Shown here piece by piece: positions 24,977 to 33,439 of a stretch of DNA of 49,286 nt; the stretch's first letter is position 1; every line of letters starts with the position of its first letter. The notes below the pieces were generated by a model that saw nothing but the letters and a program-made list of their open reading frames with translations, was not told the origin of the DNA and searched no databases. Origin of the DNA: Firmicutes bacterium UBA1739 (GTDB taxonomy: Bacteria > Bacillota > Clostridia > Peptostreptococcales > Anaerovoracaceae); contig DCHZ01000002.1 in the NCBI GenBank assembly GCA_002315385.1, positions 937-50,222 of the forward strand. Reading direction: 5' to 3'. The position numbers and the translations under genes were made by a program.

Positions 24977-25609
24977 ATGAATTCGAAATCAAAAAATGTT
25001 TCGCCGTCTGTAATCAGAAGGCTTCCTAAATACAGACGATCTCTGCTGGAGCTTCAGACGGCAGGAATTTCCAGAATATCGTCCAGAGAACTCAGCAGAA
25101 TTACGGGACTTACCGCCTCTCAGATTCGTCAGGATCTTAATAATTTCGGCGGCTTCGGTCAGCAGGGCTACGGTTACAATGTTGCGGAGCTGTTTGCCGA
25201 AGTGGGAGGTATTCTCGGCCTGGATAAAGAATATAATGTGATTCTTGTTGGGTTCGGCAATCTGGGTCAGGCCGTTTCAAATTATCTTCAGAATAAAATC
25301 GGGTTTAATCTCTGTGCGATTTTCGACATCAGTCAGGGGCTGATCGGAAAGGAACTCAGCGGAATAAAAGTCAGACATGCAGACGAGATGAAAAGCTTTC
25401 TGGCTGAAAACCAGGTTGATATAGGAATTATCGCCGCTGATAAAGGCAGCGCTCAGAAAATAGCGGAAGCTCTTTCCGAAGGAGGAATAAAAGGAATATG
25501 GAATTTTGCTCCGGTGGATATAATAGTTTCCGGTGATGTGGTAATAGAGAACGTACATTTGAGCGACAGTCTGTACACTCTTGCATACTATATCAATAAC
25601 CGGGAATAA
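24977..25609 (+). CDS. rex: Redox-sensing transcriptional repressor Rex
   Basis: NADH/NAD+-responsive repressor of 210 residues that controls fermentation genes in anaerobic Firmicutes. The N-terminal winged helix contains ISRISSRELSRITGLTASQI and the Rex signature RQDLNNFGGFGQQGYGYNV. The Rossmann domain has GFGNLG (92-97), followed by YNVILVGF-type strands, and the C-terminal swapped helix ends SLYTLAYYINNRE. CGGAGG is 7 nt before the ATG. It is a single-gene unit convergent with ferredoxin. Confidence 0.96.
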   Translation: MNSKSKNVSPSVIRRLPKYRRSLLELQTAGISRISSRELSRITGLTASQIRQDLNNFGGFGQQGYGYNVAELFAEVGGILGLDKEYNVILVGFGNLGQAVSNYLQNKIGFNLCAIFDISQGLIGKELSGIKVRHADEMKSFLAENQVDIGIIAADKGSAQKIAEALSEGGIKGIWNFAPVDIIVSGDVVIENVHLSDSLYTLAYYINNRE

Positions 25610-25663
25610 CGGCGGAGAAAACAATGCGGCAGACATATGTGTTTCGGACATGAAAAAGTGCAT

Positions 25664-25692
25664 AAAAAATGTGGCTTAACGCCACATTTTTT
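25664..25692. terminator. Bidirectional terminator between rex and ferredoxin
   Basis: AAAAAATGTGGC (25664-25675) and GCCACATTTTTT (25681-25692) form a perfect 12-bp stem with a 5-nt loop and U-tracts in both directions. Confidence 0.92.
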
Positions 25693-25710
25693 AAGTTCGT
25701 ATTATTATAA

Positions 25711-25881
25711 TTAAGCTTCTACGATAGCACTTACAGGACAGCTTCCTGCGCAAGCACCACAGTCGATGCACTGACTAGCATCAATCTGGAAAGCCGGGCC
25801 ACCTTCTACGATAGCGCCAACCGGACATTCGCCCTGACATGAACCGCAACCGATACAATCGTCTTTGATTTTGTAAGCCAT
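25711..25881 (-). CDS. 2[4Fe-4S] ferredoxin
   Basis: A small clostridial-type ferredoxin of 56 residues carrying low-potential electrons in anaerobic metabolism. Two clusters are ligated by C-I-G-C-G-S-C-Q-G-E-C-P (first half) and C-I-D-C-G-A-C-A-G-S-C-P (second half), followed in each half by VGAIVE and VSAIVE; the internal duplication is obvious. GGAGG sits 7 nt before ATG 25881. The gene is independent and convergent with rex. Confidence 0.97.
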   Translation of the reverse strand: MAYKIKDDCIGCGSCQGECPVGAIVEGGPAFQIDASQCIDCGACAGSCPVSAIVEA

Positions 25882-26036
25882 GATATTACCTCCTTTAAGA
25901 ATGACATCCGTTATGACTAACGGAATTACGCACCTATTATAACAGATAAGTATGGGTATAACAACATTTTTTATTAAGAAAATGTTGAAAAATAGAAAAA
26001 AGAATTATAAAAATTTCAGACAGCAGAGGACACCAA

Positions 26037-26843
26037 ATGGATATTTACGGATTATCAGGAAAAAGCGGAACAGGAAAAAGCTTTCAGGCTTTAAACATAT
26101 GCAGAGAACGGAATATACCGTATCTGATAGATGACGGACTGTTTATCGGAAAGAGCAGAGTTTATGCAGGCAAATCCGCCAAAAGAGCGGGAACTATGAT
26201 AGGAGCCGTTAAAACTGCTTTATTTTCCGATGATGAACACCGGGAGGAAGTAGTGGATGCTATTTGCCGCAGAAAACCCGAGGCCATATTGATAATAGGG
26301 ACTTCGGATAAAATGATATATCGAATTGCGGAACGGCTGGATCTGCCGGAGCCCAAAGAAATAATTCACATTGAAGATATTTCAAGCCCTGAGGATATAG
26401 AAAAAGCACGCAGGTTCAGAGATGAAAGCGGAAAGCATGCCATTCCGGTACCGGCATTTCAGCTGAAAAGAGAGTTTTCGGGGTATTTCCTGAAGCCGAT
26501 GAGAATTCTGAAAAGAGCGGGAGGTTACAATGCGGTGATGTCGGAAAAAACCGAGGTAAGACCGACTTTCAGTTATCTGGGGGGATATGTAATATCCGAA
26601 AGAGCCGTTTATGACATTATCAGATGTGCATCGGCAGAGCTGCCTCAGATAAAAAAAATAACCCGCATGGATATCAGGAAAAATGAGGCATCCCTTATTC
26701 TGTATATGGATGTGATACTGGAGTACGGGGGCCGGGTGTCACAGATGGGAGAAGAAGTTCAAAAGAGAGTTCGAAGGAAGGTTGAACATATGACCGGGTT
26801 CGATATCCTTGCGGTAAATATAACCGTAAAGGGACTGATATAA
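26037..26843 (+). CDS. P-loop NTPase fused to an Asp23/Gls24 domain, function unknown
   Basis: A 268-residue two-domain protein. The N-terminus holds a P-loop (MDIYGLSGKSGTGKS, Gly8-Ser15) and continues as a nucleotide-binding domain with ILIIGTSDKM as a possible later strand. Residues about 185-268 (ERAVYDIIRCASAELPQIKK, then VILEYGGRVSQMGEEVQKRV) match the Asp23/Gls24 family, otherwise found in membrane-associated alkaline-shock proteins. Such fusions exist as uncharacterised proteins in Clostridia, from memory. AGAGGA lies about 6 nt before the ATG. It is followed by a DNA glycosylase gene after 91 bp. Function is not known. Confidence 0.8.
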   Translation: MDIYGLSGKSGTGKSFQALNICRERNIPYLIDDGLFIGKSRVYAGKSAKRAGTMIGAVKTALFSDDEHREEVVDAICRRKPEAILIIGTSDKMIYRIAERLDLPEPKEIIHIEDISSPEDIEKARRFRDESGKHAIPVPAFQLKREFSGYFLKPMRILKRAGGYNAVMSEKTEVRPTFSYLGGYVISERAVYDIIRCASAELPQIKKITRMDIRKNEASLILYMDVILEYGGRVSQMGEEVQKRVRRKVEHMTGFDILAVNITVKGLI

Positions 26844-26934
26844 TTCCTTTGTTCCGGACCGCTGCGATTAGAAGAAGGATTGCGGAAGCCCGGCATCTCA
26901 GAGAGAAGCTCAGAAAAAGTTGAGGGAAAAGAAA

Positions 26935-27828
26935 ATGACAGTCAGAGAAGAAAATAAATGTATATATGTGGAGGGAGTCCGGGATTTTCGATTAAAAGAT
27001 ATTTTTGACTGCGGCCAGTGTTTCCGGTGGAATGCCCGGGAGGACGGCTCGTACTCGGGGGTAGCTTTCGGAAGAGCCGTAAATGTGAATTATATCAGGG
27101 ATGATAATTCGGGGGAAGGGACTCTTGTAATCAGAAATTCTAATCTTGAGGATTTTGAAAAAATATGGAAGAAGTATTTTGACCTGGAAAGAGATTACGG
27201 GGAGATTAAATCGCAGCTTTCGGAGAATGATACCGTAATGGCCGGAGCGATTGCTTTCGGTGAAGGGATAAGGATTCTGAATCAGGATGAATGGGAGACT
27301 CTGATTTCTTTTATTCTGTCTCAGAACAGAAATATTCCGCTGATAAAGAAAAGTATTGAAGAAATAAGCCGGAGATACGGAAAACCGGTGGAGGATGAAA
27401 ACGGAGAAATAAAATACGCTTTCCCCGAACCGGAGGTGCTGGCGGCACTGAGCGAGGAAGATCTGGCGGACTGCAGGCTGGGGTACCGGGCAAGATATGT
27501 GCTGGAGACAGCCGGGACGGTGGCATCAGATTCGGCAGAGCTTTACAAAAAAACCGGAGAATCCTATGAGTCGGCATTTAAATATCTTAACGGTCTTTGC
27601 GGAGTCGGACCGAAGGTGGCAAATTGTATTCTGCTGTTTTCCATGGAGAAATATGAGAGCTTTCCGATAGATGTATGGGTCAGACGTCTGATGTCTGTAT
27701 TATACGGAACCGATCCGGAAAATCTGAAGGAAATCCGGGAATGTGCGGAAAAGAATTTCGGGAGACTCGGAGGCTTTGCGCAGCAGTATCTTTTCTATTA
27801 TGCGCGAGAGAACGGTATAGGAAAGTAG
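26935..27828 (+). CDS. OGG1-type 8-oxoguanine DNA glycosylase
   Basis: Bifunctional base-excision enzyme of 297 residues, resembling eukaryotic OGG1 rather than MutM. The helix-hairpin-helix region LCGVGPKVANCILLFS carries the predicted Schiff-base Lys227, and Asp246 in FPIDVWVRRL is the catalytic aspartate. The N-terminus FDCGQCFRWNARED is the OGG_N domain that contacts the lesion. ATG 26935 follows an AGGGAA site; an upstream TTG at 26920 is less likely. It removes oxidised guanine, useful for an anaerobe facing oxygen. Confidence 0.9.
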   Translation: MTVREENKCIYVEGVRDFRLKDIFDCGQCFRWNAREDGSYSGVAFGRAVNVNYIRDDNSGEGTLVIRNSNLEDFEKIWKKYFDLERDYGEIKSQLSENDTVMAGAIAFGEGIRILNQDEWETLISFILSQNRNIPLIKKSIEEISRRYGKPVEDENGEIKYAFPEPEVLAALSEEDLADCRLGYRARYVLETAGTVASDSAELYKKTGESYESAFKYLNGLCGVGPKVANCILLFSMEKYESFPIDVWVRRLMSVLYGTDPENLKEIRECAEKNFGRLGGFAQQYLFYYARENGIGK

Positions 27829-27893
27829 GTAAGCGGTAACGGCAGAACAGTTATAGAAAATTTTATTGACATAATAAATAATGGGAGAGAAAA

Positions 27894-28598
27894 ATGATTT
27901 TTACGGGAACGCTGGTAAACGGAGCGGCGATAGCTCTGTGCGGAGCAGGCGGAGCTTATGTAATAAAAAATGTTCCGGAGCGATATAATGATATTCTGAT
28001 AAAAGCTGTAGGTCTGGCAGTGCTTTTTATCGGTATTTCCGGGGCACTTGAGAACAAACATATTATGCTACTTATTATGAGTATGGTAATCGGAAGCCTG
28101 ATCGGAGAATGGATTGACATTGACGGTAAAATGAACAGATTTGGGAAATATATTGAGAGAAAACTGGGATTCGGTGAGGGAAATTTTTCGAAAGGCTTTG
28201 TTTCGTCTTCAATATTATTCTGCACGGGAGCCATGGCTATTGTAGGTGCGATGAACAGCGGTCTGCTGCTTGATCACAATATGCTGTACGCAAAATCGAT
28301 ACTTGACGGGGTAATTGCTCTTGTTTTTGCCGGAACCATGGGTGCCGGAGTTGCGTTTTCTTCAATCCCGGTCATATTATACGAAGGAATTATTGCCGTT
28401 ACAGCCGCGTTTGCGGGAAATTTTATGCCAACGGAGATGATCAGTGAAATGTCTGCAGCGGGGAGCCTGATTATTGCGGGAATAGGTTTTAATTTTCTCG
28501 GAATGAAGCCGATCAAGGTGGCAAATATGATACCGGCAATGTTTATACCCTGCGTATATTTTGCGGGTATGGGAATATTCAACAACATAATCGCGTAA
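27894..28598 (+). CDS. DUF554 family membrane protein
   Basis: A polytopic membrane protein of 234 residues with about seven helices, matching the DUF554 (YdfK/YqgA) family. It begins FTGTLVNGAAIALCGAGGAY and contains LFIGISGAL and VSSSILFCTGAMAIVGAMNSGL, which are family signatures. The function of the family is unknown; a transport role is often assumed. GGGAGAG precedes the ATG. Confidence 0.88.
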   Translation: MIFTGTLVNGAAIALCGAGGAYVIKNVPERYNDILIKAVGLAVLFIGISGALENKHIMLLIMSMVIGSLIGEWIDIDGKMNRFGKYIERKLGFGEGNFSKGFVSSSILFCTGAMAIVGAMNSGLLLDHNMLYAKSILDGVIALVFAGTMGAGVAFSSIPVILYEGIIAVTAAFAGNFMPTEMISEMSAAGSLIIAGIGFNFLGMKPIKVANMIPAMFIPCVYFAGMGIFNNIIA

Positions 28599-28641
28599 TT
28601 TTGTATATATAATGGTGTAATAATGGCGATTATGTGAAGGA

Positions 28642-28671
28642 TTTTTCAAAAAAAAGCATTTTTTTGAAAAA
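28642..28671. terminator. A/T-rich hairpin between the DUF554 gene and groES
   Basis: TTTTTCAAAAAAA (28642-28654) pairs with TTTTTTTGAAAAA (28659-28671) around 4 nt. It may terminate the DUF554 transcript. Being directly upstream of the groES -35, it could also act as an A/T-rich UP element. Confidence 0.5.
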
Positions 28672-28687
28672 ATAATTAATTTTCCTA

Positions 28688-28715
28688 TTGAAAAACATAA
28701 AAGAATGGTTATAAT
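28688..28715 (+). promoter_or_regulatory. Promoter of groES-groEL
   Basis: TTGAAA (28688-28693), 16-bp spacer, TATAAT (28710-28715), immediately followed by CIRCE. Confidence 0.8.
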
Positions 28716-28719
28716 AATG

Positions 28720-28746
28720 TTAGCACTCAGAGATAAAGAGTGCTAA
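28720..28746. promoter_or_regulatory. CIRCE operator (HrcA binding site)
   Basis: A perfect TTAGCACTC-N9-GAGTGCTAA inverted repeat overlapping the transcription start. HrcA represses groESL here until heat stress. The hrcA gene is not in the window. Confidence 0.97.
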
Positions 28747-28788
28747 CAAACTGAAAAAAATTATTTAAATAAATCAAGGAGGTTTTTT

Positions 28789-29073
28789 ATGAATATTAAA
28801 CCATTAGGCGACAGAGTCGTAATCAAAATGCTGGAAGCAGAAGAAAAGTCAAAGGGCGGAATTTTCCTTCCCGGTCAGACAAAAGAAGAACCGCAGATTG
28901 CCGAAGTTGTAGCAGTAGGCCCGGGAGAAGTTCGTGACGGCGCACTTGTTCCGATGCAGGTTAAACTCGGAGATAAAATTTTATTCCCTAAATTCATGGG
29001 AGTTGACGTTAGAGTAGAAGGCGAAGATCTTATCGTTATTTCGGAAAAAGATATCTTTGCGGTACTCGCTTAA
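28789..29073 (+). CDS. groES: Co-chaperonin GroES
   Basis: A 94-residue lid of the GroEL folding chamber, complete. It begins NIKPLGDRVVIKMLEAEEK, has the mobile loop around SKGGIFLPGQTKEEPQ and ends LIVISEKDIFAVLA. AAGGAGG precedes the ATG. It is co-transcribed with groEL 37 bp downstream, under CIRCE. Confidence 0.98.
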   Translation: MNIKPLGDRVVIKMLEAEEKSKGGIFLPGQTKEEPQIAEVVAVGPGEVRDGALVPMQVKLGDKILFPKFMGVDVRVEGEDLIVISEKDIFAVLA

Positions 29074-29110
29074 TTAAAAAGATAATAACATATAAACGGA
29101 GGGATATACT

Positions 29111-30730
29111 ATGCCAAAAGAAATTAAATTCTCAGAAGATGCCAGAAGAAAAATGGAAGCAGGCGTTAATAAATTAGCTAACGCAGTTAAAATCACACTC
29201 GGACCTAAGGGCAGAAACGTTATTCTCGACAAGAGATTCGGTCTTCCTGTTATCACAAACGACGGTGTTACCATCGCAAGAGAAATCGAATTGGAAGACA
29301 GATATGAAAATATGGGCGCTCAGATGGTTAAAGAAGTTGCCACAAAAACTAACGATATCGCCGGCGACGGTACAACAACAGCTACTCTTCTCGCTCAGAT
29401 TATGATCAGAGAAGGTATGAGAAATGTGGCAGCGGGCGCTAACCCGATGGGGCTTAAAAAAGGTATGGAATTAGCATCTGATTTTGCCGTTGAAGAATTA
29501 AAGAAAATCTCAAAGAAGGTTGAAGGCAAGGCTCATATCGCACAGGTTGCTTCAATTTCAGCCGGCGACAAAGAAATCGGTGAACTCATTGCCAATGCTA
29601 TGGATAAGGTTGGCGTTGAAGGCGTTATCACAGTTGAAGAATCCAAATCAATGGGTACTGAGCTGGAGGTAGTAGAAGGTATGCAGTTTGAAAGAGGTTA
29701 CCTCTCTTCATATATGGTAACAGACAGTGAAAAAATGGAAGCTGTTATTGAAAATCCATACATTCTCATTACAGACAAGAAAATTACACAGGGTCAGGAA
29801 CTGGTTCCTATCCTCGAACAGGTTGCAAATGCAGGCGGAAAGCTTCTCGTTATCGCTGAAGATGTTGAAGGCGAAGCTCTTGCCGTATTAGTAGTAAACA
29901 AGATGAGAGGTCTCATTGACAGTGTTGCCGTAAAAGCTCCGGGCTTCGGTGACAGAAGAAAAGAAATGCTCAGAGATATCGGAATTTTAACAGGCGGAAC
30001 ACCTGTTGAATCAGATCTCGGTATGGATCTTAAAGAAGCTACACTGGATATGCTTGGCAGAGCAGGTACAGTTAAGGTTGACAAAGATAACTGTGTTATC
30101 GTTCACGGTGCCGGAGATCCTGCAAAAATCGAAGACAGAGTTAACCAGATCAAAGGTCTCATCGAAATCGAAACTTCTGATTTCAGCAGAGAAAAGCTTC
30201 AGGAAAGACTTGCCAAGATGGCAGGCGGCGTAGCTGTTATCAAAGTCGGTGCTGCTACGGAAACAGAGCTTACAGAAAGAAAGTACAGAATCGAAGATGC
30301 CCTCAATGCAACAAGTGCTGCGGTTGAAGAAGGTTACGTATCCGGCGGCGGTACAGCTTTAGTAAACGTATATGCTCCTGTTGAAAAGTTTGTAAAGACA
30401 CTCAGCGGAGACGTTAAGACCGGTGCCGCTATCGTATTAAGAGCTCTGGAAGAACCACTCAGACAGATTGCCGCAAACGCAGGCTTCGAAGGCTCAATCA
30501 TCGTTGAAAAGGTTAAGAAGAGCAAGGCAGGAATGGGCTTTAATGCTGCTACAGAGCAGTTTGTAAACATGGAAGACGCAGGAATCATTGACCCGACAAT
30601 GGTAACAAGATCTGCTCTCCAGAATGCTGTTTCAGCTTCAGGTCTTCTCCTTACTACAGAGGTTGCTATTACAGATACAGAAGATCCGATGGCAAAGCTT
30701 CACGACATGCCTAACGGAATGAACATGTAG
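29111..30730 (+). CDS. groEL: Chaperonin GroEL
   Basis: A complete 60-kDa chaperonin of 539 residues. ATP-site segments LGPKGRNVILDK, NDGVTIAREIELEDRYENMG and GDGTTTATLLAQ are intact, with the catalytic Asp in the AGDGTTT block. The C-terminus ends HDMPNGMNM, a short version of the usual GGM-rich tail. Codons are visibly more restricted (ATC, CTC, GTT) than in neighbours, as expected for a highly expressed gene. CGGAGGGA precedes the ATG. Confidence 0.98.
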   Translation: MPKEIKFSEDARRKMEAGVNKLANAVKITLGPKGRNVILDKRFGLPVITNDGVTIAREIELEDRYENMGAQMVKEVATKTNDIAGDGTTTATLLAQIMIREGMRNVAAGANPMGLKKGMELASDFAVEELKKISKKVEGKAHIAQVASISAGDKEIGELIANAMDKVGVEGVITVEESKSMGTELEVVEGMQFERGYLSSYMVTDSEKMEAVIENPYILITDKKITQGQELVPILEQVANAGGKLLVIAEDVEGEALAVLVVNKMRGLIDSVAVKAPGFGDRRKEMLRDIGILTGGTPVESDLGMDLKEATLDMLGRAGTVKVDKDNCVIVHGAGDPAKIEDRVNQIKGLIEIETSDFSREKLQERLAKMAGGVAVIKVGAATETELTERKYRIEDALNATSAAVEEGYVSGGGTALVNVYAPVEKFVKTLSGDVKTGAAIVLRALEEPLRQIAANAGFEGSIIVEKVKKSKAGMGFNAATEQFVNMEDAGIIDPTMVTRSALQNAVSASGLLLTTEVAITDTEDPMAKLHDMPNGMNM

Positions 30731-30755
30731 TATAAAATGAAATAGAATATAATAC

Positions 30756-30792
30756 AGCCGGTGCAAAGTGAATTCTCAGCACCGGCTTTTTA
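30756..30792 (+). terminator. Terminator of groES-groEL
   Basis: AGCCGGTGC (30756-30764) pairs with GCACCGGCT (30779-30787), followed by TTTTTAT. Confidence 0.9.
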
Positions 30793-30876
30793 TGCGGCAG
30801 AAAAAGAAGCAGAGACTGAAGCTGTATTTTAGGACAACAGCAGGCTCTGCTTTATTATATGATATTATTTTTGAAT

Positions 30877-31269
30877 TCAGACTTTTTCAAAAGCTTCGGA
30901 GTCATCGGAGTATGCGGAAATAAGTGTCCGGATATCCTCATAATTGCCTCGAAGACAGCTGTAATCAGCCATGGTTTTTACAAGCACCGACAACCGTCTG
31001 ACCAGCTCCGGTTCGATCTGTTTCAGCGAGTCGGATATTTCGTTAATTTCGGAAGGCACCTTCAAATCAAAATCGAAAAAATCCTTTGGAGTCACATTTA
31101 AATACTCACAGATATAGAAGAAAGTAGCCATGGAAGGCAGAGATTTGCCGGTTTCAATACTGTTGATATAACCTGCGTTCTGACCTATCGAGATACTCAT
31201 TTCTCTGGCGGACACCCCTTTTTTATGCCTCAGTTTTGTAAGTCGGGTTTTAAATTCATGTTCATACAT
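30877..31269 (-). CDS. Xre-family helix-turn-helix regulator
   Basis: A 130-residue cytoplasmic DNA-binding protein. The HTH_3 domain (about 5-62) reads LTKLRHKKGVSAREMSISIG and then NAGYINSIETGKSLPSMATF. The C-terminal half is helical and has no known partner domain. ATG 31269 gives the normal family N-terminus; the open frame further upstream to a TTG at 31317 has no better ribosome site, so the start is uncertain. Its target is unknown; the divergent transglutaminase-like gene is a possible target. Confidence 0.8.
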   Translation of the reverse strand: MYEHEFKTRLTKLRHKKGVSAREMSISIGQNAGYINSIETGKSLPSMATFFYICEYLNVTPKDFFDFDLKVPSEINEISDSLKQIEPELVRRLSVLVKTMADYSCLRGNYEDIRTLISAYSDDSEAFEKV

Positions 31270-31317
31270 AATTTTTTTAATAAATCCTGATATTTCCGAA
31301 ATTCTTATCAGAAACAA

Positions 31318-31556
31318 GTGGTTTAGTTTCCCTTTCTAAATAATCTCTTTTTTACAAAACGAACTGCGTCTGAATAAGTAGATTAATTTTGTCCATATGT
31401 GTTATTGTATATGATGAGCGACCGAAAATTATGGCGTTAAAACTGTCATTTTTTACGAAAGTATGGGAAAATAAACGATGTAAGAAGTGGGGAACACAAA
31501 TGATGCGGAAAGAGGAGGCTAACCCTGAGAAGAATGAACTGCTGAGTAAGAAACTG
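31318..31556. other. Gap between the Xre gene and the transglutaminase-like gene
   Basis: Mostly non-coding. A short plus-strand frame ending at 31583 includes ATG 31431 (50 codons, lysine-rich, e.g. KNELLSKKLLTNSNLTI), but it lacks a convincing ribosome site and runs into the next promoter. I do not call it a gene. Confidence 0.4.
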
Positions 31557-31584
31557 TTGACTAATAGTAATCTGACTATATAAT
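31557..31584 (+). promoter_or_regulatory. Promoter of the transglutaminase-like gene
   Basis: TTGACT (31557-31562), 16-bp spacer, TATAAT (31579-31584). Confidence 0.75.
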
Positions 31585-31666
31585 TTAAGATACCCGATAA
31601 ACCGTTAATAAACAGTCGTCGCACCTGCGGACAAAAAAGACACAGGTTTCAGAGAGGATGTATATA

Positions 31667-32731
31667 ATGAAAGCTTTTGCGAAAAACAAAATAAGAATAA
31701 TTACAATCGCGGCATTGATTTGTGCCGTAACTGTTTTTTTCACCTCCTGCAGTCCGGGATCACTGATCGGGTTGTCGGCAAAAAGTGATGACGAAATATA
31801 TGATGCAATTTATGAATCGCTGAGTAACGGAGAAGATGGAATTGAAATCATTGGAGCGGATCCGGAGAATGTGGGCAAAGTCTATGATTCGGTTCTGGAG
31901 GATCATCCGGAAATATTCTGGGTGAGTCATAGCTACACATATAAGATTTTTTCTTTGGGAAGCATTAAGTCCATGCATATTCAGTACTATGTGGACGAAT
32001 CCCTGAAAGAAAAAGAAGATGAGGTAAATGCGGCGGTTGAGCGAATAATAAGTAATATGAAACCAGGAGGCAGCCCGTATGAGCAGGTTATACAGATACA
32101 TGATTATCTTGTCAGACATACGGAATATGATGATGAAGCATATTCTCTTATTTCAAAGAACAAGGACAGACAGAAAATATTCAATGCCTCGACTGTATAC
32201 GGGTGTCTTTGTGAAGGAAAAGCTGTATGTTCGGGATATTCGGCGGCTTTTCAGCTGCTTCTTCAGAGTCTTGGAATTGAGTCCGGGAGAATTTCGGGAG
32301 AAGACCCGGAAGGAGGGAATCATCAGTGGAATTATCTGAAGCTGGACGACGGGTATTATTATGCGGACGTTACCTGGGATGACAATGCAACGGTCTCGGA
32401 AGTAATAGCCTATGATTATTTCTGCATTACGGAGGATGAACTGGTGAAGACTCATCGTATCGGAGAAAACCGGTTTATCCCGGAATGCGTTTCGACAGAA
32501 TATGACTATTACATTTATCACGACATGTATTTAAATAAGTATAATTATAACGATGCGGCTGCGATTCTGAACAAATCCGGGGGGACAATCAAGTTTTCAG
32601 ATAAGGAGGAAACGGACAAAGCGGTAAATGATCTGATTAAAAAACAGAAAATCTACAATATTGTTTCTTCCGGCAGGATAAGTTATTTTACCGGAAAAGC
32701 CGGTAATATTCTGCACATTATTGCGGGATAG
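31667..32731 (+). CDS. Transglutaminase-like lipoprotein
   Basis: A 354-residue surface lipoprotein with a papain-like transglutaminase core. The signal peptide ends in FTSC with Cys28. The catalytic triad is Cys188 (GKAVCSGYSAAF), His219 (GGNHQWNYLKL) and Asp234 (YYADVTWDD). Such proteins are usually proteases or amide hydrolases acting at the cell surface; the substrate is not known. ATG 31667 is 9 nt from AGAGAGG, while ATG 31658 touches that site. It is downstream of a strong promoter and next to an Xre-type gene. Confidence 0.87.
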   Translation: MKAFAKNKIRIITIAALICAVTVFFTSCSPGSLIGLSAKSDDEIYDAIYESLSNGEDGIEIIGADPENVGKVYDSVLEDHPEIFWVSHSYTYKIFSLGSIKSMHIQYYVDESLKEKEDEVNAAVERIISNMKPGGSPYEQVIQIHDYLVRHTEYDDEAYSLISKNKDRQKIFNASTVYGCLCEGKAVCSGYSAAFQLLLQSLGIESGRISGEDPEGGNHQWNYLKLDDGYYYADVTWDDNATVSEVIAYDYFCITEDELVKTHRIGENRFIPECVSTEYDYYIYHDMYLNKYNYNDAAAILNKSGGTIKFSDKEETDKAVNDLIKKQKIYNIVSSGRISYFTGKAGNILHIIAG

Positions 32732-32773
32732 AAGTGCAGGCAGAGATTAAGCTTTTTATGTGTGTACAGTATC

Positions 32774-32803
32774 TTGACGGCTTTTATTTGAATATAGTAT
32801 ACT
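32774..32803 (+). promoter_or_regulatory. Promoter of the DUF308-like gene and ABC exporter
   Basis: TTGACG (32774-32779), 18-bp spacer, TATACT (32798-32803); an overlapping TTGACT/TATAAT pair just downstream is too closely spaced to count. Confidence 0.55.
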
Positions 32804-32861
32804 TTGACTGTATGTATAATAGTTGAGGCTATAGAAAAAATTTATTCGGAGGGAAGTATTC

Positions 32862-33425
32862 ATGAGATTATTTAACGGATTAATAGGTGTGCTGTCGATA
32901 TTCGGAGCAGTCTATTGTATTTTTCTGGAGGGAACTTCTTTTTTAAACTATGGATGGATAGTAACGCTGATTTTCCTGCTTTGGGGAATATGCGCTGTTA
33001 TTACATATGCTATAGATAAAAAAGAAAACCGGGAAAGCGATCCCAATCTTGCGGCCACAGGTGCTGCGGGTCTGATTTTCGGAATAGCAATGTGCATTAT
33101 TTCGGTGATGGCAATGTTTAATCCTATTATTCAGGCACAGTTCATGCTCATTGTATTTATGATTTTCGTAGGCTTTATGTTTGTGTCGGGAATAAGGACA
33201 GTTGCTTATGCCATGAAAGTAAAAAAACCGGAATCAAAGGCATGGATTGTTTCGCTGATTATAGGCATAGTTCTGCTGATTATAGGCATCGGCGGATTTA
33301 TCGGCTGGTTCGCATTAAGAGCGCTTAGCGGAGTGGCTATGGGTGTGATGCTCGGCGTCTTCGGATGTGCAATGCTTGTTTCGGTGTTCGAACACGACGA
33401 TGTGAACAGATATGATGAACTGTAA
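32862..33425 (+). CDS. DUF308/HdeD-like membrane protein
   Basis: A 187-residue protein with about six membrane helices in three hairpins and short loops. The pattern of glycine-rich helices (GLIFGIAMCIISVMAMFNPI, SLIIGIVLLIIGIGGFIGWF) resembles the HdeD/DUF308 family of small membrane proteins, whose role is unclear. CGGAGGGA precedes the ATG. It lies only 14 bp before the ABC exporter genes and is probably in the same operon, so a role with the exporter is possible. Confidence 0.7.
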   Translation: MRLFNGLIGVLSIFGAVYCIFLEGTSFLNYGWIVTLIFLLWGICAVITYAIDKKENRESDPNLAATGAAGLIFGIAMCIISVMAMFNPIIQAQFMLIVFMIFVGFMFVSGIRTVAYAMKVKKPESKAWIVSLIIGIVLLIIGIGGFIGWFALRALSGVAMGVMLGVFGCAMLVSVFEHDDVNRYDEL

Positions 33426-33439
33426 AGGAGGAAAAGCGT

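Noticed and set aside
31389..31583. Possible 50-64 residue lysine-rich small protein
   Set aside because: No good start or ribosome site and its end overlaps the promoter of the next gene.
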